64,000 nucleotides of DNA from Psococerastis gibbosa (taxonomy: Eukaryota > Arthropoda > Insecta > Psocodea > Psocidae). The notes beneath the pieces are model-generated. The model was not told the DNA's origin. It made no database searches and worked only from the letters and a program-made list of their open reading frames with translations. Each line of letters begins with the position of its first letter. The first letter of the stretch is position 1. The stretch lies in assembly GCA_963971405.1 (NCBI GenBank), contig OZ020492.1, positions 18,320,204-18,384,203 on the forward strand, in the 5' to 3' direction. Positions 54,934 to 64,000 of the stretch are shown here, piece by piece. A program made the translations under genes and the position numbers.

Positions 54934-56236
54934 GTAAATCGAACAATCTTGACTTTCTCTCAACAAGAGCCACAAGAATGATGCACTCAGTCAAGGCCTT
55001 ACCAGGTTTTTTTTTTATTTCGGGCGGAGGGGTCCAAAAATGATTTAAGCAATTTATAAATGAAAGCCCATTCTATCCAGTGTTCGAACTCAAATAAATT
55101 TATTCCAATTCTAATTTGGTAGACTTCAACTGGAATCAGCCTCTGATTACGTTGTTTAGTTATGCCAAAGGGGTCTATTCGCAAACATTGGCCTCCTATG
55201 ATCTCTCTATAGCTTGACAGCGGCACACCTTAGCGCGACCTATTCGATCATAAACCTCCCTGTCCCAACTTCTAGGTGCACCATAGGCCCCTTTGGCATG
55301 TAAACACCCATTAAATAATTTTTTTTTTTTTTTTATAAGCCTTTGTCAGGACACGTACTATGCCATGAAGAACCAAAAAATGCAATTAACTCATTTTCTG
55401 AAAAAATGTCGCATAGACCCTTCTGGCATGAGAGGGACGATATGTAGTTAGTTATTCACGTATTATCTCATTTTACTTAGATTCCTAATATTAAGACCGG
55501 TGGCGGCAACTTACATTAGTGGTATTCACTATCCGATATTAAGCATACTACGCCGTGTTAATTATGTTATATCGAGAATCCCATTCTCTTTCGTAAATTA
55601 TAAGAATTGGAAATTATTTAGTAGAGCACGGAAATTTAGCGAGTTTCACTAAATCCATCGTAAATGGAAATGAAACGTAAATTTGTATAAACAGCCTTGC
55701 GGCCGCGGCCATTTTAATTTTATTATATTTTTAAATGGTTTATCAGTGGATATTTAGAGTGTGAGCGGTTGATTTTTATTTACTTAAAAAAACACGTTAC
55801 TAAGACATTTCCATTTCATATGTCTATAGATTTTTTCATTCTCTCCCACTTTAAAATTAATTATCCGATAATACACTATTTGTTACACTACAAATTTAAT
55901 GATTCCTATCCTGAATAAGACGAATATGCCCTTTCTACATTATGAGAAGTAAGGCGAACGAATGTCTTCGTAACGTGGTCGGAATATATTAAGTATTATT
56001 TTCAGGTTTTGGTATTATTTATTTTTATTATTTATCTACATTTTATGAGAAATAATTTGTCGATTTTAGATTGTAGCGGGACTATATTTCATAAAGGTAT
56101 CTTCACGATTTTTACATTTCCGAATTTTAAATTATTAACATTTAGTACACTGAATTACATAGCGAATATCCCTATAGAGAAAACCGGCCGCCATACCAAG
56201 TTGAATCCAGTGGACTAGAGCAGGTATAGGTGCTGC
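54934..56236. other. No gene seen
   Basis: A T run at 55319-55334, a fragment of the 4905/31075 repeat at about 56185-56215, and no coding evidence. Confidence 0.45.
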
Positions 56237-56240
56237 TTAA

Positions 56241-56627
56241 GAGTGGACAGCCCGTAGGAAATTGGCAACCCGAAATTTATTACTTTTTACTTTTTATTTA
56301 ATTAACTAAGCATGTTATTAAAGATTTGGCTCATCAATGTTGTAGAAGACTACTTCATGCATCATATAATAAGGCATTTTTAGTTTTCGAAATTAATTTT
56401 ATTTATAAAATCGCTTTTACGTGAAAAATTATAGTTTATAAAAAAAATATCTGCATGTTTCTGAAAAAACTAAAATTTCGAAAATTAAAAATATCCTATA
56501 ATATGATGCATGAAGTAGTCTTCTACAACTTTGACGAGCCAAATCTTTAATAACATGCTTAGTTAATTAAATAAAAAATAAAAAGTATTAAATTTCGGGC
56601 TGGCAATTTCCTACGGGCTGTACACTC
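56241..56627. mobile_element. Palindromic piggyBac-like MITE (GAGTGxACAG ends)
   Basis: TTAA at 56237-56240 and 56628-56631. Ends GAGTGGACAGCCCGTAGGAA / TTCCTACGGGCTGTACACTC. Body arms are the same as in 54076-54470, but the outer 40 bp differ. Confidence 0.85.
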
Positions 56628-56894
56628 TTAATTTTCCTAGATCAGGGTTTCTTAAAGTGGGGCCCACGGACACTTCATAGCATGTGTATCGGGGGTCCGT
56701 TGAGTGTCTTAAAATATGAATGTGGTCCGTGACTGCCATTAGTAATAAATTAAATATATATAAAAATTGGTTATCTTGGTTATATTGGTTATATATGGTA
56801 AGTCGGTTTACGGACGATATGAACTATCGTCCGCAAACCGTGACAACGCCTAAATTAACTTAAATAATATATGACTGGAAAGAGAAAGAAATGT

Positions 56895-57150
56895 AGAAAA
56901 GCCCTCAAAAGCCCTTAAGTAGTTTGAATTTTTTATATACCTAATAGATAATAAGTAGATAATAAATATGTAGTAGATAATAACGCGGCCGAAAGAGGCC
57001 TATTTTTGTTGAAAATCGTGCGCACCCCCTAACGTTTCCGCCCCCAAAGCCAAACCCCTTGCTTGATCACCACAAATGTAGCATGGCCTGAAAGAGGAAG
57101 AATAGACGAAGACATGGGCATAATTTAAATTAAGATACGCCTTCCACATC
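56895..57150 (-). repeat. Dispersed repeat X, uninterrupted copy
   Basis: Reverse complement contains TTAATTTAAATTATGCCCAT (uninserted target), GTCTTCGTCTATTCTTCCTC and GATCAAGCAAGGGGTTTGGC. Confidence 0.7.
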
Positions 57151-57167
57151 AGCCCAAAATATTGCTT

Positions 57168-57235
57168 TAAGCCGGAACGGGATTTGAATCAGAGTCACCA
57201 CTTTGTCGGGGTGCTGTGCTAGCCATTCCACCAAA
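57168..57235 (-). ncRNA. tRNA-like SINE head
   Basis: Minus-strand AATGGCTAGCACAG (A box-like) and TCTGATTCAAATCCCG (B box-like) at tRNA spacing. Arms do not form a proper T stem, so a retroposon head rather than a tRNA gene. Confidence 0.4.
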
Positions 57236-57424
57236 TCCACCAGATATTCCGTTTCCATCCATTTTTCCATGTGTTGTGCTTTGTGCTAACAAATTGTCCT
57301 CAATATTGCATAATGATTCACAATGGACAGCTAAGTTAAAAGGTAATGCAAGTGTATACCGTGTACCAATCCTTCTTTCTTTGGCAGGGTCACTATAAGG
57401 CATTTCCTAAAATCATAGGCATCA

Positions 57425-57640
57425 GGATTCAGGACATACAGGGTAGTGGTACGGACTCCGACTTTCCCCCAATAGGTTGTTGATTCGAGTGATCGAGTCC
57501 CACACTTGCTACATTTTCTGGTCATGATTCGAAGGGCATGTAAATAAGGAGAACCCGGGCTTTCCTAGTTGAGTGTATGAGAGCGCTTTATAGCCCCAAC
57601 GCCGCTTAGTATTTGAACAAAAGGTCCTCATTTATTTATT
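57425..57640 (+). mobile_element. tRNA-derived SINE
   Basis: Same family as 37806-38001: CAGGGTAGTGGTACGGACTC, GTTGATTCGAGTG, GAAGGGCATGTAAA, TCCTAGTTGAGTGTA, tail GGTCCTCATTTATTTATT. Confidence 0.75.
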
Positions 57641-58125
57641 ATTTTAAAAAGTGCTGTTTTAATACATTCGCCTGAGTTTTTTTCAATGTACAGTATATAT
57701 AATCTATGCGTAGACTTTCTATATTTTAGTCTCAATTCCAATATTAGACCCAATGAAATTAGGTATCAGTGCGCCTAACAGATTCTGGTGCCTGTTCCCG
57801 GTTGTTACGGTGTTCCTTATCAACTTTTGCATTATTTTTAATTAAGTCATTTATTTAACGAACCCTTTGTTAAGTTTTATTACACCAATGCCATTTACCT
57901 TATTAACTTTTATACCAATAGATTACGACCCAATCAATATGTTATCAATGCACCTACTGATTCTGGCGCCTGTTCTCCTTATCACCTACATCATTATTTT
58001 TAACTACCTACCTCGTTTATCTAACTTACCATTCGTTAAAAAATATTACACCATTGCCATTAAACTTTACCATTAGATTACGTCGTTAGTAGCTTAATAT
58101 CCAAAGTATTTGGCTATGTAATTAG
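57641..58125. other. No gene seen
   Basis: A two-fold direct repeat of about 140 bp is visible (CCAATxxxATTACGACCCAATxAxxT, GATTCTGGxGCCTGTTC) without a known identity. Confidence 0.45.
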
Positions 58126-58620
58126 TCGTTACTAATGTTAACACAATGCGGGGGGTCGCTTGCCCCTTGATAGTTTGCTTCTGGGGGTAAAAAAATAACA
58201 ACTAAATTTTAATGAAAAATGACTAAAAAATAATTTTTCTGCGAAACCTTTTTATCGATGATTTCTACCTTCAGGCATGTTTTAGTTGTTAAATTGATTA
58301 ACGAAGCCGGACAGGTTGCTTTCCCAAAAAACAATTTGGTTTTGTGCAACAAAAAACGTTTTTTTAAAAAATGAAAATTCACGCTCAAATGCATTGCGTG
58401 CATGGCATTATTGCTGTGTGGTAATGTAATGTAATGTCTGACCAATCTAGAATTTACTTCACCTCCAGAGACGTCAGGTAGACAAACCCCCCCCCCCCCC
58501 CTCCCAGACGTCCAAAATTTAACAATAGGAAAATTATTTACCATGATGTTACTCAATTTCTCTATCTACTATAGTTGATAAATTGGAAAGCATGTTCGAG
58601 TAAACTCGGACCGGTTCTTT
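58126..58620 (+). mobile_element. Helentron-like element, copy 9 (5' truncated)
   Basis: From GTTAACACAATGCGGGGGGT to the hairpin CGAGTAAACTCG and GACCGGTTCTTT. Contains a C run at 58487-58501. Confidence 0.65.
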
Positions 58621-60590
58621 TTAGTATAGCCTCCTACTATGTGGTCAAATAGAACATAACACAATATGTCTTCCTTCCTCTAATTCTTCTGCCTGTAGAG
58701 GCTTTTTACAAAGTGAAAAATATATATAATAAATAGGTGCTCTGTACCTTTAATTGCTGTTATATGATAACATACAGTATCAATCAATTATGTATGTTGT
58801 ATACTTATAAATCTATGAAGTTTTGGCATTTTTCCAACTATCTGCGCAGTTTGTTAACCTTATACAAACTACGCAGTTTACTGAGAGGCTGCCGGCTGGG
58901 AGGAAGGCTCAGGGCTCTTCAAACAAACATTCCATCTTCTATGCAGCTGCAAGCCATAAACCACGAGAGGGCCATAATCTCACTCATAATTTCAAGCGAA
59001 GCATGAAGAAATCCATGAAATGAGCACCGGCAGCCAGAGCTATAAACTTGTTAATAAAAGGGAACCCCTTACAGCCAGCCACATGTAAGGGTCGACCCTG
59101 AGTTAAATTGCCTAGCCATGAAACCTCCAACTTCATAATGAAGATAACGGCAACTGGGGTCTTAGAACATGCAACCGAATTAACTGTACAGACTCCCTTG
59201 TCTTGCAAGTTTTGACGTCCTTGGAGGCATGGAATATGAAGTATTATTTTGCACGTGGCAGACTTTTAATTCTAGACTGAGAACTAAATCACAAAATATT
59301 TTGATCGGACATTAGTTACCTTATGAGTAACAGATATTTTAATTTTGCCGCAATAACCATGAAATTTAAATTTAAAAAATCTTTATTATTGGGATTGAAA
59401 CTGCGCATTTGCAAGTTATAATATTTACCGCAGTAGTTGCGAGATGTTATATATAGTTATGCTTGCCACATTTTCATTTCGTCAAATCGGGACGGAGAGC
59501 AAAAGTCCATTCTCCAGTGTATATTAAAATTTTGATATCACTTTATCTAGTATAGGCTACTATTGAACAATATACATAATATATAATATGTTTACTATAT
59601 GACATAGAAAACTAATTTTATTCAATTAAGTTTTGTATTCGATTTAATTCAGTAAATCATTGCCTGAAACCTTGGGTAGGTAGGCTAGATCAATGTCCAA
59701 GCTATAAACTTGCATAAACCTTTATTTGGGTGCCCTAAAACTTCTCTCAAACCCTACCGATCGTAAGGTGTCCGCGTCTACATATTTTCCGGGGTCAAGG
59801 GTCAAAAATTCCGTTTTTTGCGCATTTATTGCAAATATCTCGTTTCCTATGGGTTTTATGCTATTTTTAGTTATTATAAAAATTGTAGACAATTAAATTT
59901 GCTACACTTTTTGTTCAAACAATTTTTTATATCTTGAACCATTTTCAAGATAGAGGCCAGAGCGCGCGCAGTGTTTATCTATTTTGAGTATCATTCGAGG
60001 TCAACAGTAGTCCCGATTAAAAACACGACGTATAATGTTATAAATTATTGCTAAATATATAATTCAGAATAATTTCAATTTTTAATAAATAAAGTTTTAT
60101 GCAAGTTTATAGCTTGTTATCTCTCATTCCGAGGTGAAACCCTTATTTTCCTGGACTATACGATTTTAGATAATAATGGTCATTATTATTTGCTCTAAAA
60201 CTTATTTGATTGAAAATCGGGACATTTGATCGTCTTTTCGGGACGTCCTTCAAAATCGGGATGTCTGGCAAGCCTAATTATAGACTATAGTTATACAAAA
60301 GAGAGATGGGAAACTCGCTTCACGCCAAAAAATATATTATTTTTTTAACTTCAGAGGCCATCTGCCACCTCTGCAATGACCAGCCATATTCTTTGCACCA
60401 TTTTGTGTTATCTTGTTGCATTGGATGGAAGGCATAACAAAAATTGTGCAAATAATATTTTTACTATGCTGTACAGGATCAAAACATTCCAGGTTAGCTG
60501 GAAGAGTAGCCCTTCGGGGCTAAAGCTCGCCTGAAAATAAAGACGATATTTCATTTCATTTCATGTCCATACTTTTCTCATTTTGCGTGG
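58621..60590. other. No gene seen
   Basis: Short frames only; no shared repeat identified. Confidence 0.4.
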
Positions 60591-60594
60591 ACTA

Positions 60595-60765
60595 CACACT
60601 GGTACAGACTCTGACTACCACTCGAAAGTTTGTTGGTTTGCGTCCCACATCGCCTAAATTTTCAGGCCATGCTTCGGAGGGCATGGATGATGGTCCTGAG
60701 CCTTCCTAGTTGAGTGTAAGAAGGGGCTTTAAAGCCTTATGCATAGGTTGGCTTAGAGCTGTGAA
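60595..60765 (+). mobile_element. tRNA-derived SINE, diverged
   Basis: CACTGGTACAGACTCTGACT, TTGGTTTGCGTCCC (B box decayed), CATGCTTCGGAGGGCATG, TTCCTAGTTGAGTGTAAG. Same family as 37806-38001. A Helentron-like 5' fragment (CCAATTTATACGTAGGCC) lies just after it at 60835-60852. Confidence 0.65.
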
Positions 60766-61190
60766 ACCATGAAATTAATGAGCGTGTATAAAAATGCACA
60801 CATGACTGTGAGCGACGGCCTAGTTTTTGTTTTCCAATTTATACGTAGGCCTAGTCATTGAATATATAACACTATTGAATGGTCACGAGGGTCTAATATT
60901 GCAAAGTGGTTTTTCTGGTGAAATACCTACAAACTAAAAAAAGGTCGGGCGTCCCGCTGGTGTCAGCCCATTGTGCAATTCGTCGGGGTCCAACTCGTCA
61001 CATCATTACCAGGGACGGTCTAAATACCCTCAACATCATGTAATACTCTGACATTGTTGGAACCCGAAACCAGTCTTCCTGCTCCTTCAATTACTGGCTG
61101 TTTGTTTAAATAATAGCCAGCGGTATATATAATATATAATATATAATATATATTTCATTTGATTTGACCTAACATTGTACTTGTGCTTAG

Positions 61191-61352
61191 GTGCCCATTC
61201 CACATACGTACAACGTCAACGAAAAATTGAAAAATGACGTCAAAATGACGTAAATTGACGTGGTAGCAGAATTTTTAGTATGTCTTTAATGTCTGCTAAA
61301 ACGTCATTTTTCAATTTTTCGTTGACGTTGTACGTATATGGAATACCCCCCA
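61191..61352. mobile_element. Short hairpin MITE (CATTCCACATACGTAC ends)
   Basis: GTGCCCATTCCACATACGTA and CGTCAACGAAAAATTGAAAA are inverted at 61300-61346. It is a core-deleted relative of the element at 54490-54933. Confidence 0.8.
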
Positions 61353-61421
61353 TAGCATAGGCTTTCCAACAATAGCTTATTTTAGAATTGTAGATGATTT
61401 AATTACACTTAATGATCTACT

Positions 61422-62361
61422 GGCAGAGGGGTACGACAAGGAGACGCCCTCTCAGCCACAATTTTCAACTTGGCACTGCAAGCAGCGTTACAGAATACAG
61501 TAGAGAGTGGGACAATTGTATACAAGTCACAAATGATCTGCGCATATGCGGATGACATAGTCATAATCACTAAAAATGGGAAGCAACTAGGAGAGATACT
61601 TGCTAGACTATGTGTAGAGGCGAGTAGAGCTGGACTAGAAATAAATGTCTCAAAAACTAAGTATCTAGTAATGTCAGCGTTAGAAAGGAGACGGAGAAGT
61701 GACAACCTGACTGTACAAGGAATGGCTTTCGAGAATGTAAAGAGCTTCATCTACCTTGGTGCAGAAGTAAACAATCACAACAAAACTAGCGCAGAGATAG
61801 ACAGAAGAATAACATCAGCCAATAGAGCATATTTTGCCAACCTAAAATTGCTCAAGTCAAGACTTATCTCTAGAGCCACAAAACTACGAATATACAAAAA
61901 AAAGACCAGTTGCAACATACGCATCGGAAACCTGGAATCTCACTGTAAACGATGCCAACAAGCTACGTGTACTCGAAAGAAAGATAATAAGGAGGATATA
62001 TGGACCCCTTTACGAGTACGGAGAATGGCGTATAAGAAACAACGCTGAAATCGACGCCGCTCTCAACGGAGAAGACATAGTAAGGTTCATTAAAGCACAA
62101 CGATTAAGGTGGCTGGGACACGTTGTAAGGATGTCTGAAGAACGCATGCCACGAAAAATGTACAAAGCAAGCATGACGGGAAGACGACTGCCAGGACGGC
62201 CAAGAAACCGCTGGAAGGACGAGTTAGAGAATGACCTTCGCGAGTTGGGAGTCTCCAGATGGTGGAGCGTTGTGCAAAACCGAGAAGAATGGAGGAGTGT
62301 TGTCGAGCAGGCCAAAGCCCACCAAGGGCTGTAGAGCCGGAAGAAGAAGAAGAAGAAGAAG
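61422..62361 (+). mobile_element. 5'-truncated RTE-like non-LTR retrotransposon with 11-bp target duplication
   Basis: AATGATCTACT flanks the insertion at 61411-61421 and 62362-62372. The frame starts inside the RT domain: GVRQGDALSATIFN (61427), then AYADDIVIITKNG (61541, catalytic YADD), GLEINVSKTKYLVMS and FIYLGAEVN. A one-base shift in an A run near 61900-61908 is the main lesion. The C-terminus has QRLRWLGHVVRM and GRRLPGRPRNRW, typical of RTE-like and related elements, with the stop at 62334. The 3' tail is a (GAA)n microsatellite, as in RTE-type elements. Short tail and clean duplication indicate a fairly recent insertion. Confidence 0.85.
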
Positions 62362-62448
62362 AATGATCTACTGTAAATTATTAAGTCTACCCATTATTAT
62401 TTTGAAGCCGTATATGACAGGTCCTTGCAATTCAAATTGGAATAATGT

Positions 62449-62882
62449 TAAGGTGCTATTCCACTGGTCGATTTTACATCAAATTTGATTTTGTCATTGA
62501 CGGAAAATCATCAATGTTGCATTATTTAATTTTACACCCCATTCCACTGGTTATCAACAATTGATCATTTTTGTTTTCAATTTTTTTCCAAATTTGTAAG
62601 TTTGCCTCCGTCTACCTTTTAATTTTTTTACCTATAAGAAATTTTATGATTAAACTTCGAAATACTTCGTTCGTTCTCAAGAAATTAATTTAAATTATTT
62701 ATCATCTCTAGACGACGCCATTGTTTAATTTTAGTTTGTTATTAGTTGCAACGCGTGATTTTACTCTAAGGTTCATTGATCAATTTTAACATGAGGAAAT
62801 TAAAGTGGAGAATGTCATAAGAGTAAAACAAAAATCTCAAATCAAATTTGAAGAAAAATCGGCCAGTGGAATAGCAGCCTAA
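62449..62882. mobile_element. 434-bp MITE (CTATTCCACTGG ends)
   Basis: TTAAGGTGCTATTCCACTGG at the left and the inverted CCAGTGGAATAGCAGCCTAA at the right, continuing through CGATTTT and TCAAATTTGA. The inner text (GTCATTGACGGAAAAT, GATTTTACTCTA, CATTGATCAATTTTAAC) matches the MITEs at 39996 and 54490. Confidence 0.85.
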
Positions 62883-62949
62883 CTAGATGTACATCGTTAT
62901 AAATGTAAACCTGACACTGAAGAAAAATATATGTAATATTGGTATGCAT

Positions 62950-64000
62950 TATGCACTATGCAGCAGAGGCTGTCCCAGATTTGTCAGTGGCGTAACGATA
63001 GGTTTTCGGAGGGGGCGGTACATAAAATGGGGAAAGCCGTTCTCGTGGACGTACGCAGCTATTAATGACATTAGGGTTCTTTATGCTTGAGCCAGAGCAT
63101 ATAAAGGGGGGCCCATAGGTCGAAGTTGAGCGAAAAAAGACCTGAAATAGTTTAATTTTACGCATTTTGATAGCAGTAACATTGAGATTTTACAGGCAAC
63201 TAACACAGTTGTGAACAACGGGGGCCTGGGGCCTCTTCCGGGTGAATTTTTTTTGGATATAACAAAGGGCTGAAATAGTGGAGGTTTACACATTTTGAGT
63301 GCAGTAACACTTACATTTTAAAGGCAAAGGGGGGGGGGAGCAATCGCCAGCAGTGCCGGTCGTTGCGTCCGCCTCTGCTTCTCTGCCTCTTATACAAGCA
63401 CGTAGCCAGGATTTTATTTCGTGGAGGGGGGCTAACTACCAGGGGGGGGTATGGAATACCCTGAGTAAAACGGTGGGTCCGCCCGCCCCCCCGGGAAATT
63501 TTTATGAATTTTCATTCAAAAACACAGTTTTAGTGTTTTTAGTGGGATAAAAAAAAATTACAGGTAAAACATCAAAATGAACAATGCAAGGATAAAAAAG
63601 TGTGATCTCTTCCAAACACAGAATATTGAATGTAAAAATTACTTTTATTAATAAATCAGCTCCATAAAAATGTATACAAAAAACATTGGCGTAAATTCCC
63701 AAAGTTTCTAGGGGGGGCTTTAGCACATTATACGCTGGAGAAAGGGGGCCTGGGGGGTCTCCCCCGCAGAAAAATATTGATAAATAGGTCCAAATTAGTG
63801 AGGTTTTACGTATATTTGAACATTGAGAAGGGGGGGCGGGGGTGTCCCCGGGAGAAGAAAAAAATTTAAATAGGTCCAAATTAGTGATGTTTTGCGCATA
63901 TTATCCCCTGGATTTGGCCCAGCAATATTACGCGGCACGGCGTCAAATGGCCTACCAGCCAAGGACGGGCGCTGGCTGAAGAAGATATTATACCCTGGAG
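62950..64000. repeat. Degenerate G-rich repeat cluster at the right edge
   Basis: At least four diverged units (about 63140-63200, 63260-63330, 63780-63820, 63860-63900) with AGTxxxGTTTTxCGCATxTTGA followed by AGTAAC...TTTTA and G-rich spacers. Related units occur at 32940, 33110 and 42410. No coding evidence. Confidence 0.55.

Noticed and set aside
57167..57403. Gly-rich minus-strand frame (GISGGFGGMAST) as a coding exon
   Set aside because: The segment is a tRNA-like SINE head on the same strand. The peptide is a by-product of its A and B boxes, and no matching splice phase was found.
58737..59208. Short open frames at 58.7-59.2 kb
   Set aside because: No motifs, no splice partners, AT-driven composition.

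Overview
The window reads as nuclear DNA of an invertebrate animal, most likely an arthropod. It is AT-rich, with one large multi-exon gene with GT-AG introns, and about half or more of the sequence is mobile-element debris: mariner transposases, CR1/Daphne-like and RTE-like non-LTR retrotransposons, tRNA-headed SINEs, several MITE families and a Helentron-like non-autonomous family. No bacterial, organellar or viral gene is visible, and the sequence alone does not identify the species.

The main gene lies on the minus strand. Ten coding exons can be joined from an ATG at 25675 down to a TAG ending at 3756. Every junction has GT/AG ends and every codon phase agrees, giving 3,684 nt and 1,227 residues. 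The predicted protein has a helix-rich N-terminal region without a recognised family, then an acidic centre with SUMO-interaction-like motifs. This is followed by a hexapeptide minisatellite (NQDLDG/NQVQDG), a 366-bp in-frame duplication carrying a basic NLS-like motif, a Gly-rich GGFNF tail and a basic C-terminus. A likely non-coding first exon (44036-44159, minus) sits below a GC-rich promoter with a CCAAT box. A 644-bp hAT-type MITE with an 8-bp target duplication splits that promoter. If this exon belongs to the gene, the locus spans about 40 kb and intron 1 is about 18 kb.

Region by region: 0-3.3 kb holds a decayed non-LTR retrotransposon and a mariner relic. From 3.7 to 25.7 kb is the gene, its introns holding a TA-flanked MITE, an interrupted mariner, two inverted tRNA-SINE dimers, a Helentron-like copy, a non-LTR element and a mariner-derived foldback. 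From 25.7 to 44 kb (probable intron 1) lie mariner and non-LTR pieces, six more Helentron-like copies (two in tandem), a second mariner foldback and a roughly 1-kb inverted repeat pair. From 44 to 47.3 kb is the promoter region and, facing the other way, a frameshifted Myb/SANT-like first exon. From 47 to 64 kb are TTAA-flanked palindromic MITEs, MITEs with exchangeable ends, SINEs, a 5'-truncated RTE-like insertion with an 11-bp target duplication, and a degenerate repeat cluster at the right edge.

Coordinates of exons, target duplications and most element ends were read base by base. Boundaries of decayed repeats are approximate. Family names rest on recognised motifs, since no database search was possible.
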